A stretch of 64,000 nucleotides of DNA from the NCBI GenBank assembly GCA_947629645.1, contig CANREV010000002.1, forward strand, positions 62,001 through 126,000. The letters are read 5' to 3'. The stretch comes from an uncultured Acetatifactor sp. (GTDB lineage: Bacteria > Bacillota > Clostridia > Lachnospirales > Lachnospiraceae). Positions 10,601 through 19,233 of the stretch are shown piece after piece. Every line of letters begins with the position of its first letter. The stretch's first letter is position 1. Made by a program: the position numbers and the translations under genes. Under the pieces are notes generated by a model. That model searched no databases. It was given only the letters and a program-made list of their open reading frames with translations, and had not been told where the DNA came from.

Positions 10601-10997
10601 ATTTTATGTGGGACAGGAGGCGGAGGCCGCCAAGTGTTTTACACAGGAAGAAGTACGGCAGTTTGCAGAACTCTCGGGGGATGACAATCCGCTGCATGTG
10701 GATGAGGAGTACGCCAAAGAGGGAAAGTTCGGCGCCTGCGTTGTGCATGGGATTTTAGTGTCCGGGCTGATCTCCAAAGTGCTGGGCACACAGCTTCCGG
10801 GGGAGGGCAGCATTTATCTGGAGCAGAATCTGTCTTTTAGAAAGCCGGTTTTTGTGGGAGATCAGGTGACGGCGCGGGTGAAGATTACAGAGATCCTGCC
10901 GGAAAAAAAGATCATCCTGTTAGAGACCAATGTCTACGGCAGAGAGGGACAATGCGTTATTCAGGGAACGGCTAAGATTTTATTTGAAGGAAAATAG
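10593..10997 (+). CDS. MaoC-like (R)-hydratase / hotdog-fold protein
   Basis: 'FYVGQEAEAAKCFTQEEVRQFAELSGDDNPLHVDEEYA...VVHGILVSGLIS' matches the MaoC hydratase motif; overlaps the previous gene by 8 nt. Confidence 0.85.
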   Translation: MDRFYVGQEAEAAKCFTQEEVRQFAELSGDDNPLHVDEEYAKEGKFGACVVHGILVSGLISKVLGTQLPGEGSIYLEQNLSFRKPVFVGDQVTARVKITEILPEKKIILLETNVYGREGQCVIQGTAKILFEGK

Positions 10998-11010
10998 GAA
11001 GAGGTGTCTT

Positions 11011-12069
11011 ATGAATAAGGAGATCTTTATCGGAAATCACCTGATCTGTGAGGAATCGCCCACATTTATCATAGCGGAGATGTCCGCCAATCATCTGATG
11101 GATTTTGACCGCGCGGTGGAGATCATAAAGGCGGCTAAGGCAGCGGGGGCGGACGCCGTCAAAATACAGACTTATACGCCGGACAGTATCACATTAAACT
11201 GCGATGACCCATGCTTTCAGATCACACAGGGGACAATTTGGGACGGCACTACCCTCTACAAGCTTTACCAGTCTGCGTACACGCCCTGGGAGTGGCAGCC
11301 AAAATTAAAAAGGATCGCGGAAGAAATGGGGCTGGTGTTCTTCTCTTCCCCGTTTGACTTAAGCAGCATAGATTTTCTGGAGGAGATGGGCGTGCCGGCT
11401 TATAAAGTGGCGAGCCCGGAGATCACGGATATTCCTTTTATCAAAAAGATTGCGCGGACGGGAAAGCCTGTCATCATTTCCACAGGAATAGCCTGTCTGG
11501 CGGATATTGAACTGGCTTTGCGGGTCTGCAGGGAGGAGGGGAACGACCAGGTTATCCTGTTAAAGTGCACTTCCGCCTATCCCGCTCCCTATGAGGACGT
11601 AAACCTGAAGACCATTCCTTCCATGAAGGAAACATTTGACTGCCTCATCGGATTGTCAGACCATACGTTGGGAAGCGCTGTGGCAGGCGCGGGCGTGGCG
11701 CTGGGGGCAAAGGTGGTGGAAAAACATCTGACCTTAAGGCGAAAGGACGGCGGAGCGGACGCGGCTTTTTCCATGGAGCCCGAGGAGTTTAAGGAGATGG
11801 CGGATCATATCCGTATGATCGAGAAAGCTCTCGGGAAAGTGACTTATGAGCTCACTGAGAAACAAAAGAAAACAAGAGAGCATTCCCGCTCATTGTTTGT
11901 GGCAAAAGATATGAAGGCGGGGGAGGTCTTCACGCCGGAAAATCTTCGCTCGGTGAGGCCGGGGTGCGGACTTCACACAATGTATTATGAGGAGATCCTT
12001 GGAAAGAGGATCACGCGGGATGCCAGACTCGGAACGCCGATGAGCTGGGATTTGGTGGGGTCTAAATAG
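11011..12069 (+). CDS. pseI: pseudaminic acid synthase (NeuB superfamily)
   Basis: 'FIIAEMSANHLMDFDRAVEIIKAAKAAGADAVKIQTYTPD', 'WDGTTLYKLYQSAYTPWEWQPKLK', C-terminal SAF-like 'VRSIRPG'-type region; PseI-type rather than NeuB-type residues. Confidence 0.88.
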   Translation: MNKEIFIGNHLICEESPTFIIAEMSANHLMDFDRAVEIIKAAKAAGADAVKIQTYTPDSITLNCDDPCFQITQGTIWDGTTLYKLYQSAYTPWEWQPKLKRIAEEMGLVFFSSPFDLSSIDFLEEMGVPAYKVASPEITDIPFIKKIARTGKPVIISTGIACLADIELALRVCREEGNDQVILLKCTSAYPAPYEDVNLKTIPSMKETFDCLIGLSDHTLGSAVAGAGVALGAKVVEKHLTLRRKDGGADAAFSMEPEEFKEMADHIRMIEKALGKVTYELTEKQKKTREHSRSLFVAKDMKAGEVFTPENLRSVRPGCGLHTMYYEEILGKRITRDARLGTPMSWDLVGSK

Positions 12070-12079
12070 TGAGGCGGAT

Positions 12080-13246
12080 ATGTTTCTGATTCGTGCAGAC
12101 GGCAATGCAACGATCGGCGCGGGACATCTGATGCGCTGCCTGACCATTGCGGATGAACTGAAAAAACTTGTGAATGACAATGAAGATATCCTGTTTCTCT
12201 GTGCGGATGGTCAGTCGGCACAGCCTGCCCGGGATCGGGGATACCGGACGTTTGTTCTGGAGAGCGATCCGAAGGAGATGGAAGAGGAACTCTCCGCATG
12301 GGAGAAAGTGCCGGATATTAATAAAAAAACGAATGTTATTGTCGTGGACAGTTATTTCGTCACAAACGCCTATCTTCGCGGGATCCGCAAGTATGGGTAT
12401 GTCTTGTTGATGGATGATCTGGGCGCCGGGCGTTTTAGCGCGGACGGGATCCTCAATTATAATGTTTTTGCTGACCCGAACCGCTATCAAAAGTTATATA
12501 AAGAGGGAAATACGGAATTGTTTTTAGGAAGCGGATATGTGCCGCTCAGGCCGCAGTTTCGGGGGAAAAATTACGAAGTGAGGAAGCGTGCCGGGGAGAT
12601 TCTGATCACCACCGGAGGGGGCGACATTGATAATATCGCCGCGCAGATTCTGAAAGAACTGGAAGCGTGCCGGGGAGAGAGTGGGCCCGGCAGGGAGAGT
12701 AAAACGTCTGGAAAAGGGCCTGTATCGACAGACAGCAGCGGGGAAACAGCGGGGGCAAATAAAATAACAGACGGAATGTTAAATTATCATTTGGTAATCG
12801 GGACATTTAACCCTCATTTTCAGGAGATGGAAAATTTGGCGAAGGTTTTTCCCCATGTGCATATCCATCACGATGTGGCGGACATGGCGTCTCTGATGGA
12901 ACGCTGCGACCTTGCCATCACTGCGGGAGGGTCTACGGTATATGAACTGGCGGCCATAGGAGTGCCGTTTATCTGTTTTTCCTACGCGGAGAATCAGGAG
13001 CCGGTCACAGAGTATCTGGGCAGAGAGGGAATAGCTTCTTTTGCGGGAGCTTTCCACAGAGAGGGAAAAGTTGTGCTGCGGCGGATCGCAGAACAGGCGA
13101 TGGAACTTTTGAAGGATTACGATAAAAGATACAGATGTTATCTAAAGGAGAGAACACTGACCGATGGGTCAGGCGCAGAGAGGATCGCAAAGCTTTTGGC
13201 GGAAAGGGCGGAATGGAGAGAAAGCAAAACCTGCAAAGAAACGTAA
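12080..13246 (+). CDS. pseG: PseG-like UDP-sugar hydrolase
   Basis: 'FLIRADGNATIGAGHLMRCLTIADEL', 'VIVVDSYFV', 'DLAITAGGSTVYELAAIGVPFICFS'; carries a hydrophilic linker insertion. Confidence 0.82.
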   Translation: MFLIRADGNATIGAGHLMRCLTIADELKKLVNDNEDILFLCADGQSAQPARDRGYRTFVLESDPKEMEEELSAWEKVPDINKKTNVIVVDSYFVTNAYLRGIRKYGYVLLMDDLGAGRFSADGILNYNVFADPNRYQKLYKEGNTELFLGSGYVPLRPQFRGKNYEVRKRAGEILITTGGGDIDNIAAQILKELEACRGESGPGRESKTSGKGPVSTDSSGETAGANKITDGMLNYHLVIGTFNPHFQEMENLAKVFPHVHIHHDVADMASLMERCDLAITAGGSTVYELAAIGVPFICFSYAENQEPVTEYLGREGIASFAGAFHREGKVVLRRIAEQAMELLKDYDKRYRCYLKERTLTDGSGAERIAKLLAERAEWRESKTCKET

Positions 13247-14067
13247 AGTATATTATATGCTGGCTGACAGGGGCGGTTCTTTTGGGAATTCTTTTCTATT
13301 TCACTTTTCCTCCCAGAAGAAGCGGGAAAATTTATGAACCCCAGATCGTGGTGTTTGGGGACAGCCTTTTTGGCCAGGTGAGAGATGAGACCGCCGTCAG
13401 CCGTCAGTTGTCTGCTCTGACGGGAAAAGAGATCTTTAACGGAGCGTTGGGCGGTACCTGTCTCAGCCGTATCAATACCGAAGGAAGCAGTACTTATACA
13501 AAGGACAGCCTTTCTTTTGTGGAGTTGTCCCGTGCCGTGGCGCTGGATGATTTCGGGTGTCAGCAGGCTACCGTTGTCCGAGAGAACGCAACGGATTATT
13601 TTCCGGAGGTCATAGACGACCTGGAGAAAATTGATTTTTCCAAAGTGGAAATCCTTCTGGTGCAATACGGGGTCAACGATTATCACTCCGGGATCGCCCT
13701 GGAAAACGAGCAGGATCCGTATGATGAATATACTTTTTGCGGCGCGCTGCGCAGCGCAATCTCTTTCTGGAGAAAAACCTATCCGGATCTGCGGATCATT
13801 TTGCTGACTTCTACTTACAGCTGGTATGATTACACGCATCTCACCTGCGAAGAAAAAGACGAGGGCGGCGGTATTTTAGAGGATTATGTCAACGCCCAGC
13901 TGCGGGTCGCCGAAGAACTTGATATTGAGATCGTGGATCTGTATCATGACCTGTATCCTCATGAGAGCTGGGAGGACGAGGCGCTTTATACCAGAGACGG
14001 GCTGCATCCCAATGATGCGGGAAGAAAGCTGTTGGCGGAGACGATCGCCTCCTATTTGAACAAATGA
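13213..14067 (+). CDS. membrane-anchored SGNH/GDSL hydrolase-like protein
   Basis: N-terminal TM, block I 'VVFGDSLFGQ', C-terminal 'DGLHPNDAG'. Confidence 0.72.
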   Translation: MERKQNLQRNVKYIICWLTGAVLLGILFYFTFPPRRSGKIYEPQIVVFGDSLFGQVRDETAVSRQLSALTGKEIFNGALGGTCLSRINTEGSSTYTKDSLSFVELSRAVALDDFGCQQATVVRENATDYFPEVIDDLEKIDFSKVEILLVQYGVNDYHSGIALENEQDPYDEYTFCGALRSAISFWRKTYPDLRIILLTSTYSWYDYTHLTCEEKDEGGGILEDYVNAQLRVAEELDIEIVDLYHDLYPHESWEDEALYTRDGLHPNDAGRKLLAETIASYLNK

Positions 14068-14095
14068 GGGTTTTGTTAAATTTTGGAAGGGCACA

Positions 14096-15658
14096 ATGGA
14101 GGTTCAAATGACACCAGAAGGGCTGTTTGGAAAACTGAATCGGGATAGGATCAAAAAAGAGTGGAAAGTATCTTTCCTTGCGACTTTTTTGATTGGGTTG
14201 ATGGTGCATATGCCTGTGCTTTTGTCGGATATCCCTAATCACGATGGACTGGACAGCCTGTACTTTAACCAGAATATGATCACTTCCGGCAGATGGTTCC
14301 TTGCGGTGGCATGCGGTTTTAGTTCGTTTTATACGATACCCTGGCTGATCGGATTGCTGGGACTGTTGTTTTTGTCCTTTGCGGCAGCAGCGCTGGTGGA
14401 ATTGCTGGAGGTTCAAAAAACCTGGGCTGCGGCGCTTGTGGGAGGACTTTTGGTGTCGTTCCCTGCGCTGGCATCCACGTTTGCCTATGTCTTTACCATG
14501 GATGGGTATATGTTGGCGCTTCTGTTAGCAGTGCTGGCGGTCCTGGTGACAAAGAAATACAGATGGGGATTTGCCGCCGGAGGGGTCTGCCTGGCATTCA
14601 GCATGGGAACTTATCAGGCTTATTTATCTTTTGCCATGGTTTTGTCTCTGTATAGCATATTGCTTCTCATGATGGACGATGCAAAACCGAAGGAAAAAGC
14701 AAAAAGAAGCGTTCGTTATTTATATATGGGTGTTATAGGAGTGACTCTTTATTACCTTCTGCTGCAGATTTTGTTAAAAATAGAAGGAAAAGAACTGGAT
14801 ACTTATCAGGGAATCAATACGCTGGGGACCGGCGTTAGCGCCAGTGGAGCGGGAACGCTTCTCAAAAGCCTGTACCACGATTTTTTCGCTTTTGTTTTCA
14901 GAGGCAACGTTGTCTTTCAGAATGTGATCTCTGCGCTGGCCTGCTGCGGGCTGGCGTTGGCGGCGCTGTGGGCGGGGGTTCAACTGATGTTTGCCAGAAA
15001 ATGGTGGAAGAAAATATCCTTTTTCGCTATAATAGTATTGACCTTGGCGGTTTTGCCGCCAATCGTCAATGTAATATTGGTGGTTTCCCCCAATGTGAAT
15101 TATCATTTACTGATGCGTTTTCAATATGTTTTGCTTCCCATCGGGCTTTTGTGTTTTGCCACAAGGGGCCGCGGGGACAAAAAGAGTTCGGCATGGCTGG
15201 AATGGCTGACCCTGGGAGCGGCTTTTGTACTTGTGTTCCATTACGCGGTAGTGGATAATATCGCCTACTCCAATCTGGCGAAGCGGTATGAAAAGACATA
15301 TGCCTATTGTATCCGGCTGCTGGACCGTATTGAACAGACGGAAGGGTATTACCCCGGGATCCCCATTGCTATGGTGGGACAAGTCAGCGATGTGCAATAT
15401 CCCGATACGGATATTTCTTTGCCAGTGACCTCTAATATGATCGGCCTTTATGGAGACAGTCTGCTGTATACGGGGGATAATTACCGGGAATTTATCAGGC
15501 ACTATCTGGGGGCTACGCTGAACATACTGCCCGCGGAGGCCATGGCGGAAGCATATTATTCCGAGGAATACGAAGCTATGGACAGTTTTCCGGGAAAAAA
15601 CTCTGTCTGTATCATTGACGGGGTAATGTATGTAAAAACGGAAAATCTGGGCAGATGA
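14096..15658 (+). CDS. GtrII-type polytopic glucosyltransferase-like protein
   Basis: 'PNHDGLDSLYFNQNMITSGRWFL' plus multiple TM helices; next to a GtrB-like GT2. Confidence 0.65.
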   Translation: MEVQMTPEGLFGKLNRDRIKKEWKVSFLATFLIGLMVHMPVLLSDIPNHDGLDSLYFNQNMITSGRWFLAVACGFSSFYTIPWLIGLLGLLFLSFAAAALVELLEVQKTWAAALVGGLLVSFPALASTFAYVFTMDGYMLALLLAVLAVLVTKKYRWGFAAGGVCLAFSMGTYQAYLSFAMVLSLYSILLLMMDDAKPKEKAKRSVRYLYMGVIGVTLYYLLLQILLKIEGKELDTYQGINTLGTGVSASGAGTLLKSLYHDFFAFVFRGNVVFQNVISALACCGLALAALWAGVQLMFARKWWKKISFFAIIVLTLAVLPPIVNVILVVSPNVNYHLLMRFQYVLLPIGLLCFATRGRGDKKSSAWLEWLTLGAAFVLVFHYAVVDNIAYSNLAKRYEKTYAYCIRLLDRIEQTEGYYPGIPIAMVGQVSDVQYPDTDISLPVTSNMIGLYGDSLLYTGDNYREFIRHYLGATLNILPAEAMAEAYYSEEYEAMDSFPGKNSVCIIDGVMYVKTENLGR

Positions 15659-15672
15659 CAAGGAGGAGAAAA

Positions 15673-16638
15673 ATGGCGCTATTGTCCATTGTGCTGCCAG
15701 CTTACAATGAGGAACAGAATATTGAGAATACGGCAAAGACATTGTCAGGCCTGCTGGAGGGAGAGCAGATTGACTATGAGCTGGTTTTTGTCAGCGATGG
15801 GTCAAGGGATGGAACCTATGATGAGATCCTGAAAGCGGCAAAGAGAAATCCCAGGATCAAAGGAGCGGAATTCAGTCGTAACTTTGGCAAGGAAGCAGGC
15901 ATCTTTGCAGGATTGGAACTGACTGCGGGTGATGCGGTAGTGGTGATGGATTGTGATCTGCAGCATCCGCCGGAAGTCCTGCCGCAGATGTGGAAGAAGT
16001 GGCAGGAGGGAGCGGAGATCGTGGAGGGCATCAAGATCAGCCGCGGGAAGGAAAGCCTGATGCACAGGCTGTCGGCCGGACTTTTTTACAGTATCATGAG
16101 CAGATTGATCAAAATGGACATGAATTCTTCCTCCGACTATAAGCTTCTGGACCGCAAAGTAGTGAATGTTTTACTGGAATTGCCGGAGCGTAATACCTTT
16201 TTCAGAGCGCTTACTTTTTGGTCAGGATTTCGCACGGAGACAGTGGAGTATGAAGTGCAAGAAAGGCAATACGGAGAGAGCAAGTGGTCCTTTTGGAGCC
16301 TGATGAAGTATGCAATCGCCAATGCAACTTCCTTCAGTACGCTGCCCCTGCAGCTGGTGACGGTCATGGGAATCATTTCTATCTTATTCAGTCTGATACT
16401 GGCCGTTCAGACACTGGTAAAGTTTTTGACGGGCACAGCGGTGGAAGGTTTCACCACAGTCATCCTGCTGATCCTGATTATAGGGGGATTTCTGATGCTG
16501 AGCCTTGGGATCATTGGCCACTATATTGCAAGGATTTATGAGGAAGTAAAAGGCAGACCTAAATATATTATCAGCAGGGTCACGGATAATGTCAGGGGCT
16601 CTGTGGTGGGAAGCTGGAAAAAGGACAGAACGCGGTAA
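15673..16638 (+). CDS. GtrB/DPM1-type polyprenyl-phosphate glycosyltransferase (GT2 + 2 TM)
   Basis: 'LSIVLPAYNEEQNIENTAKTL', 'FSRNFGKEAGIFAGLELTAGDAVVVMDCDLQHPPE', 'YGESKWS', two C-terminal TMs; AAGGAGG RBS. Confidence 0.88.
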   Translation: MALLSIVLPAYNEEQNIENTAKTLSGLLEGEQIDYELVFVSDGSRDGTYDEILKAAKRNPRIKGAEFSRNFGKEAGIFAGLELTAGDAVVVMDCDLQHPPEVLPQMWKKWQEGAEIVEGIKISRGKESLMHRLSAGLFYSIMSRLIKMDMNSSSDYKLLDRKVVNVLLELPERNTFFRALTFWSGFRTETVEYEVQERQYGESKWSFWSLMKYAIANATSFSTLPLQLVTVMGIISILFSLILAVQTLVKFLTGTAVEGFTTVILLILIIGGFLMLSLGIIGHYIARIYEEVKGRPKYIISRVTDNVRGSVVGSWKKDRTR

Positions 16639-16654
16639 GCGGGGAGGATAAAAA

Positions 16655-17800
16655 ATGATAAATTTTAATGTGCCGCCTTATGTAGAAAAGGCATTGGATT
16701 ACATTGAGGAATGTGCGAAAAATCAAAAGATATGCGGTGACGGCGCCTACACCAAAAAGTGCAGTGAGTGGATTGAGGAGCGGACGGGGACCGCAAAGTG
16801 TCTTCTCACCACATCCTGTACCCACGCTACGGAACTGGCCGCGCTTTTGTCCGATATCAAGCCGGGGGATGAGGTTATTATGCCGGCATATACTTTTGTA
16901 TCTACTGCGGATGCCTTTGTGTTAAGAGGCGCCGTGCCTGTGTTTGTGGACATCAGGCCGGATACCATGAATATTGACGAGAAGCTGATCGAAGCGGCGG
17001 TTACGGATCGGACCAGAGCCATTGTGCCGGTACATTATGCGGGAGTGGCCTGTGAGATGGATACCATTATGGATATCGCGGCGCGTCATAATCTGTCTGT
17101 CATCGAGGATGCGGCGCAGGCGATCCTGTCCACCTACAAAGGCAGGCCGCTGGGTACCATAGGAAATTTCGGCTGCTACAGTTTTCATGAGACGAAAAAT
17201 TATAGTATGGGCGAGGGCGGCGCGCTGCTGATACGGGATGAAAAAGACGTGGATGCCGCGGAGATCATCCGCGAAAAGGGAACCAACCGCAGCAAGTATT
17301 ACCGCGGGCAGATCGATAAGTATACCTGGGTCAATTTCGGCTCCTCCTATCTGCCCAGCGATATGAACGCGGCTTACCTCTACGCTCAGCTGGAGATCGC
17401 GGACCAGATCAATGAAGCGAGGATGGCGCTGTGGAACCGCTATCGGGAAAATCTGACGCCTCTGGCGGAGAAAGGAAAGATCGATCTGCCCACAGTGCCC
17501 AAAGAGTGCGTGCATAATGCCCACATGTTTTACATTAAGGCAAAGGATATTGAAGAGAGAACCGCGCTGATTCAACATCTGAAACAGAACGGGATTCTGT
17601 CAGTATTTCATTATATCCCTCTTCATACGGCGCCTGCGGGACAGAAATTCGGACGTTTTCATGGGGAAGACAGATATACTACCAGAGAAAGCGAACGTCT
17701 TGCCCGTCTGCCTATGTATTATGGGCTGAAATTAGAACAGGTGGATGAGATCTGCGAGGCTGTGAAAAAGTTTTATGCTTCTGAAAGCAAAACATGTTAG
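16655..17800 (+). CDS. wecE: dTDP-4-amino-4,6-dideoxygalactose transaminase (WecE/RffA-like, DegT family)
   Basis: Close to E. coli WecE along its length: 'NFNVPPYVEKALDYI...KICGDGAYTKKC', 'GDEVIMPAYTFVSTADAFVLRGAVPVFVDIRPDTMNIDE', 'GCYSFHETKNYSMGEGGAL'. Confidence 0.85.
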   Translation: MINFNVPPYVEKALDYIEECAKNQKICGDGAYTKKCSEWIEERTGTAKCLLTTSCTHATELAALLSDIKPGDEVIMPAYTFVSTADAFVLRGAVPVFVDIRPDTMNIDEKLIEAAVTDRTRAIVPVHYAGVACEMDTIMDIAARHNLSVIEDAAQAILSTYKGRPLGTIGNFGCYSFHETKNYSMGEGGALLIRDEKDVDAAEIIREKGTNRSKYYRGQIDKYTWVNFGSSYLPSDMNAAYLYAQLEIADQINEARMALWNRYRENLTPLAEKGKIDLPTVPKECVHNAHMFYIKAKDIEERTALIQHLKQNGILSVFHYIPLHTAPAGQKFGRFHGEDRYTTRESERLARLPMYYGLKLEQVDEICEAVKKFYASESKTC

Positions 17801-19233
17801 ATGTAGTGAGTCGTGATATGCAAAAAGCAGCGGGATATGTTTGTGTGATATTAAAGGGAATTCTTTTTATAGGCATAAGCATCCAGACAATCTTAGGGAT
17901 TGTCTGGATGTGCTGCAATTTCGCCAACATCCCTTCGTTTGGAGACAGTCTTTTTTACTTTCAGGTGAGTGAGACGTTAAAGTGCGATGAATACACGGGA
18001 ATCTTATATCCTCTGATTCTGCGCCTGACGGGGGCGCATCAGAGCATCGTCTATTTACTGCAGCTTGCCGCGGCCTGCGGGGCAGCGGATCGTTTTCTGA
18101 GAAGCTTCGGGCGGATGAAAAAAGGATGGCGTATCTGGGGATGCCTCGGATTACTGACTATGCCTGTGGTGATGCAGTGCCATATGGCGCTGCTCCCCTG
18201 TTCCTTTGTGTCTTCTCTTATGCTGCTTGCGCTTACCTGGCTGATAGAAGCGGTGAAAACCAGGGAGAGGCGTTCCCTGAAACGTCTGGCGATGGTCTGT
18301 TTGTGCTGGCTTGCGGAAGCGCTGCTTTTACCGGAATATCTTTTCCTGGGAGCGGTTCCCGTATTATTGTATTGGCTCTGTTTTCTTTCCCGGTGGAAAG
18401 CGGCGGGGCGAGGGGCAGTTTACGGCCTGCTGCTTACGGCGGCGTTTCTGGGGATGATCCTGGGAATCAACAGTTTAACGCAGCGGGAGGGATTATATGG
18501 GAAAGGGGACAGAACGCTATTAAAGACCCTGGTCCAGAGGATCTCCTGGACAAACCTGTTGGAGGATTACGAGGACTGGCCGTGGCAGATGATCTTGTAT
18601 GCCAATGAATATACCATCAGAGATGCGGCTATGAGTGCGGACGGGATGGAACGGCTGCTCTTTCCCGCGATAGAACAGGCTGCGGTGGAGCAGCCGGAGG
18701 CAGGGATACTGCCTGAAGAATATTATAAGACTATGATTGATACGGCGTGGAGATGGCATAAAATCGTGATCCTGCGCGAGATTGCATGGGATATGTTAAG
18801 CTATGGGGCTTCTCCCCTGTTTTTGCAGGAATCACTCAAAGGGGAAGGCTATGATTCCTATAATGGCAGGAATTATGAGGTGTTTCTGGAATACACTCCC
18901 GAACTGTCCAAGCGCTATATGGATCTGGGCAGCTGGTGGTTTGGACTGATGCTGCCGGTTTCGGCTGTTCTGCAGCTGCTTTCTCTGCCATACAGCACTA
19001 TTTTGGAAAAGAAAAGGACATTTCATTGGCTGGCCTGCTGTCTGATCACGATAGCAGCAATGATTGGCTGGTATACCATGCGGGGAGCAGGCATGATGGA
19101 TTATAAGAATACGGCGGTTATCAGTCTGCTTTGGATGGCCTGGGCAATCGTTCTGTCTGGCCGGTGCAGACCCATGACGCCTGAAACGGCGCAACAAAAA
19201 GAGAGGGCTCCGGATGGTGGACGGCCTGTATAA
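17794..19233 (+). CDS. polytopic membrane protein, unknown
   Basis: 479-aa ORF, many hydrophobic segments, overlaps the wecE stop by 7 nt. Confidence 0.55.
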   Translation: MLDVVSRDMQKAAGYVCVILKGILFIGISIQTILGIVWMCCNFANIPSFGDSLFYFQVSETLKCDEYTGILYPLILRLTGAHQSIVYLLQLAAACGAADRFLRSFGRMKKGWRIWGCLGLLTMPVVMQCHMALLPCSFVSSLMLLALTWLIEAVKTRERRSLKRLAMVCLCWLAEALLLPEYLFLGAVPVLLYWLCFLSRWKAAGRGAVYGLLLTAAFLGMILGINSLTQREGLYGKGDRTLLKTLVQRISWTNLLEDYEDWPWQMILYANEYTIRDAAMSADGMERLLFPAIEQAAVEQPEAGILPEEYYKTMIDTAWRWHKIVILREIAWDMLSYGASPLFLQESLKGEGYDSYNGRNYEVFLEYTPELSKRYMDLGSWWFGLMLPVSAVLQLLSLPYSTILEKKRTFHWLACCLITIAAMIGWYTMRGAGMMDYKNTAVISLLWMAWAIVLSGRCRPMTPETAQQKERAPDGGRPV

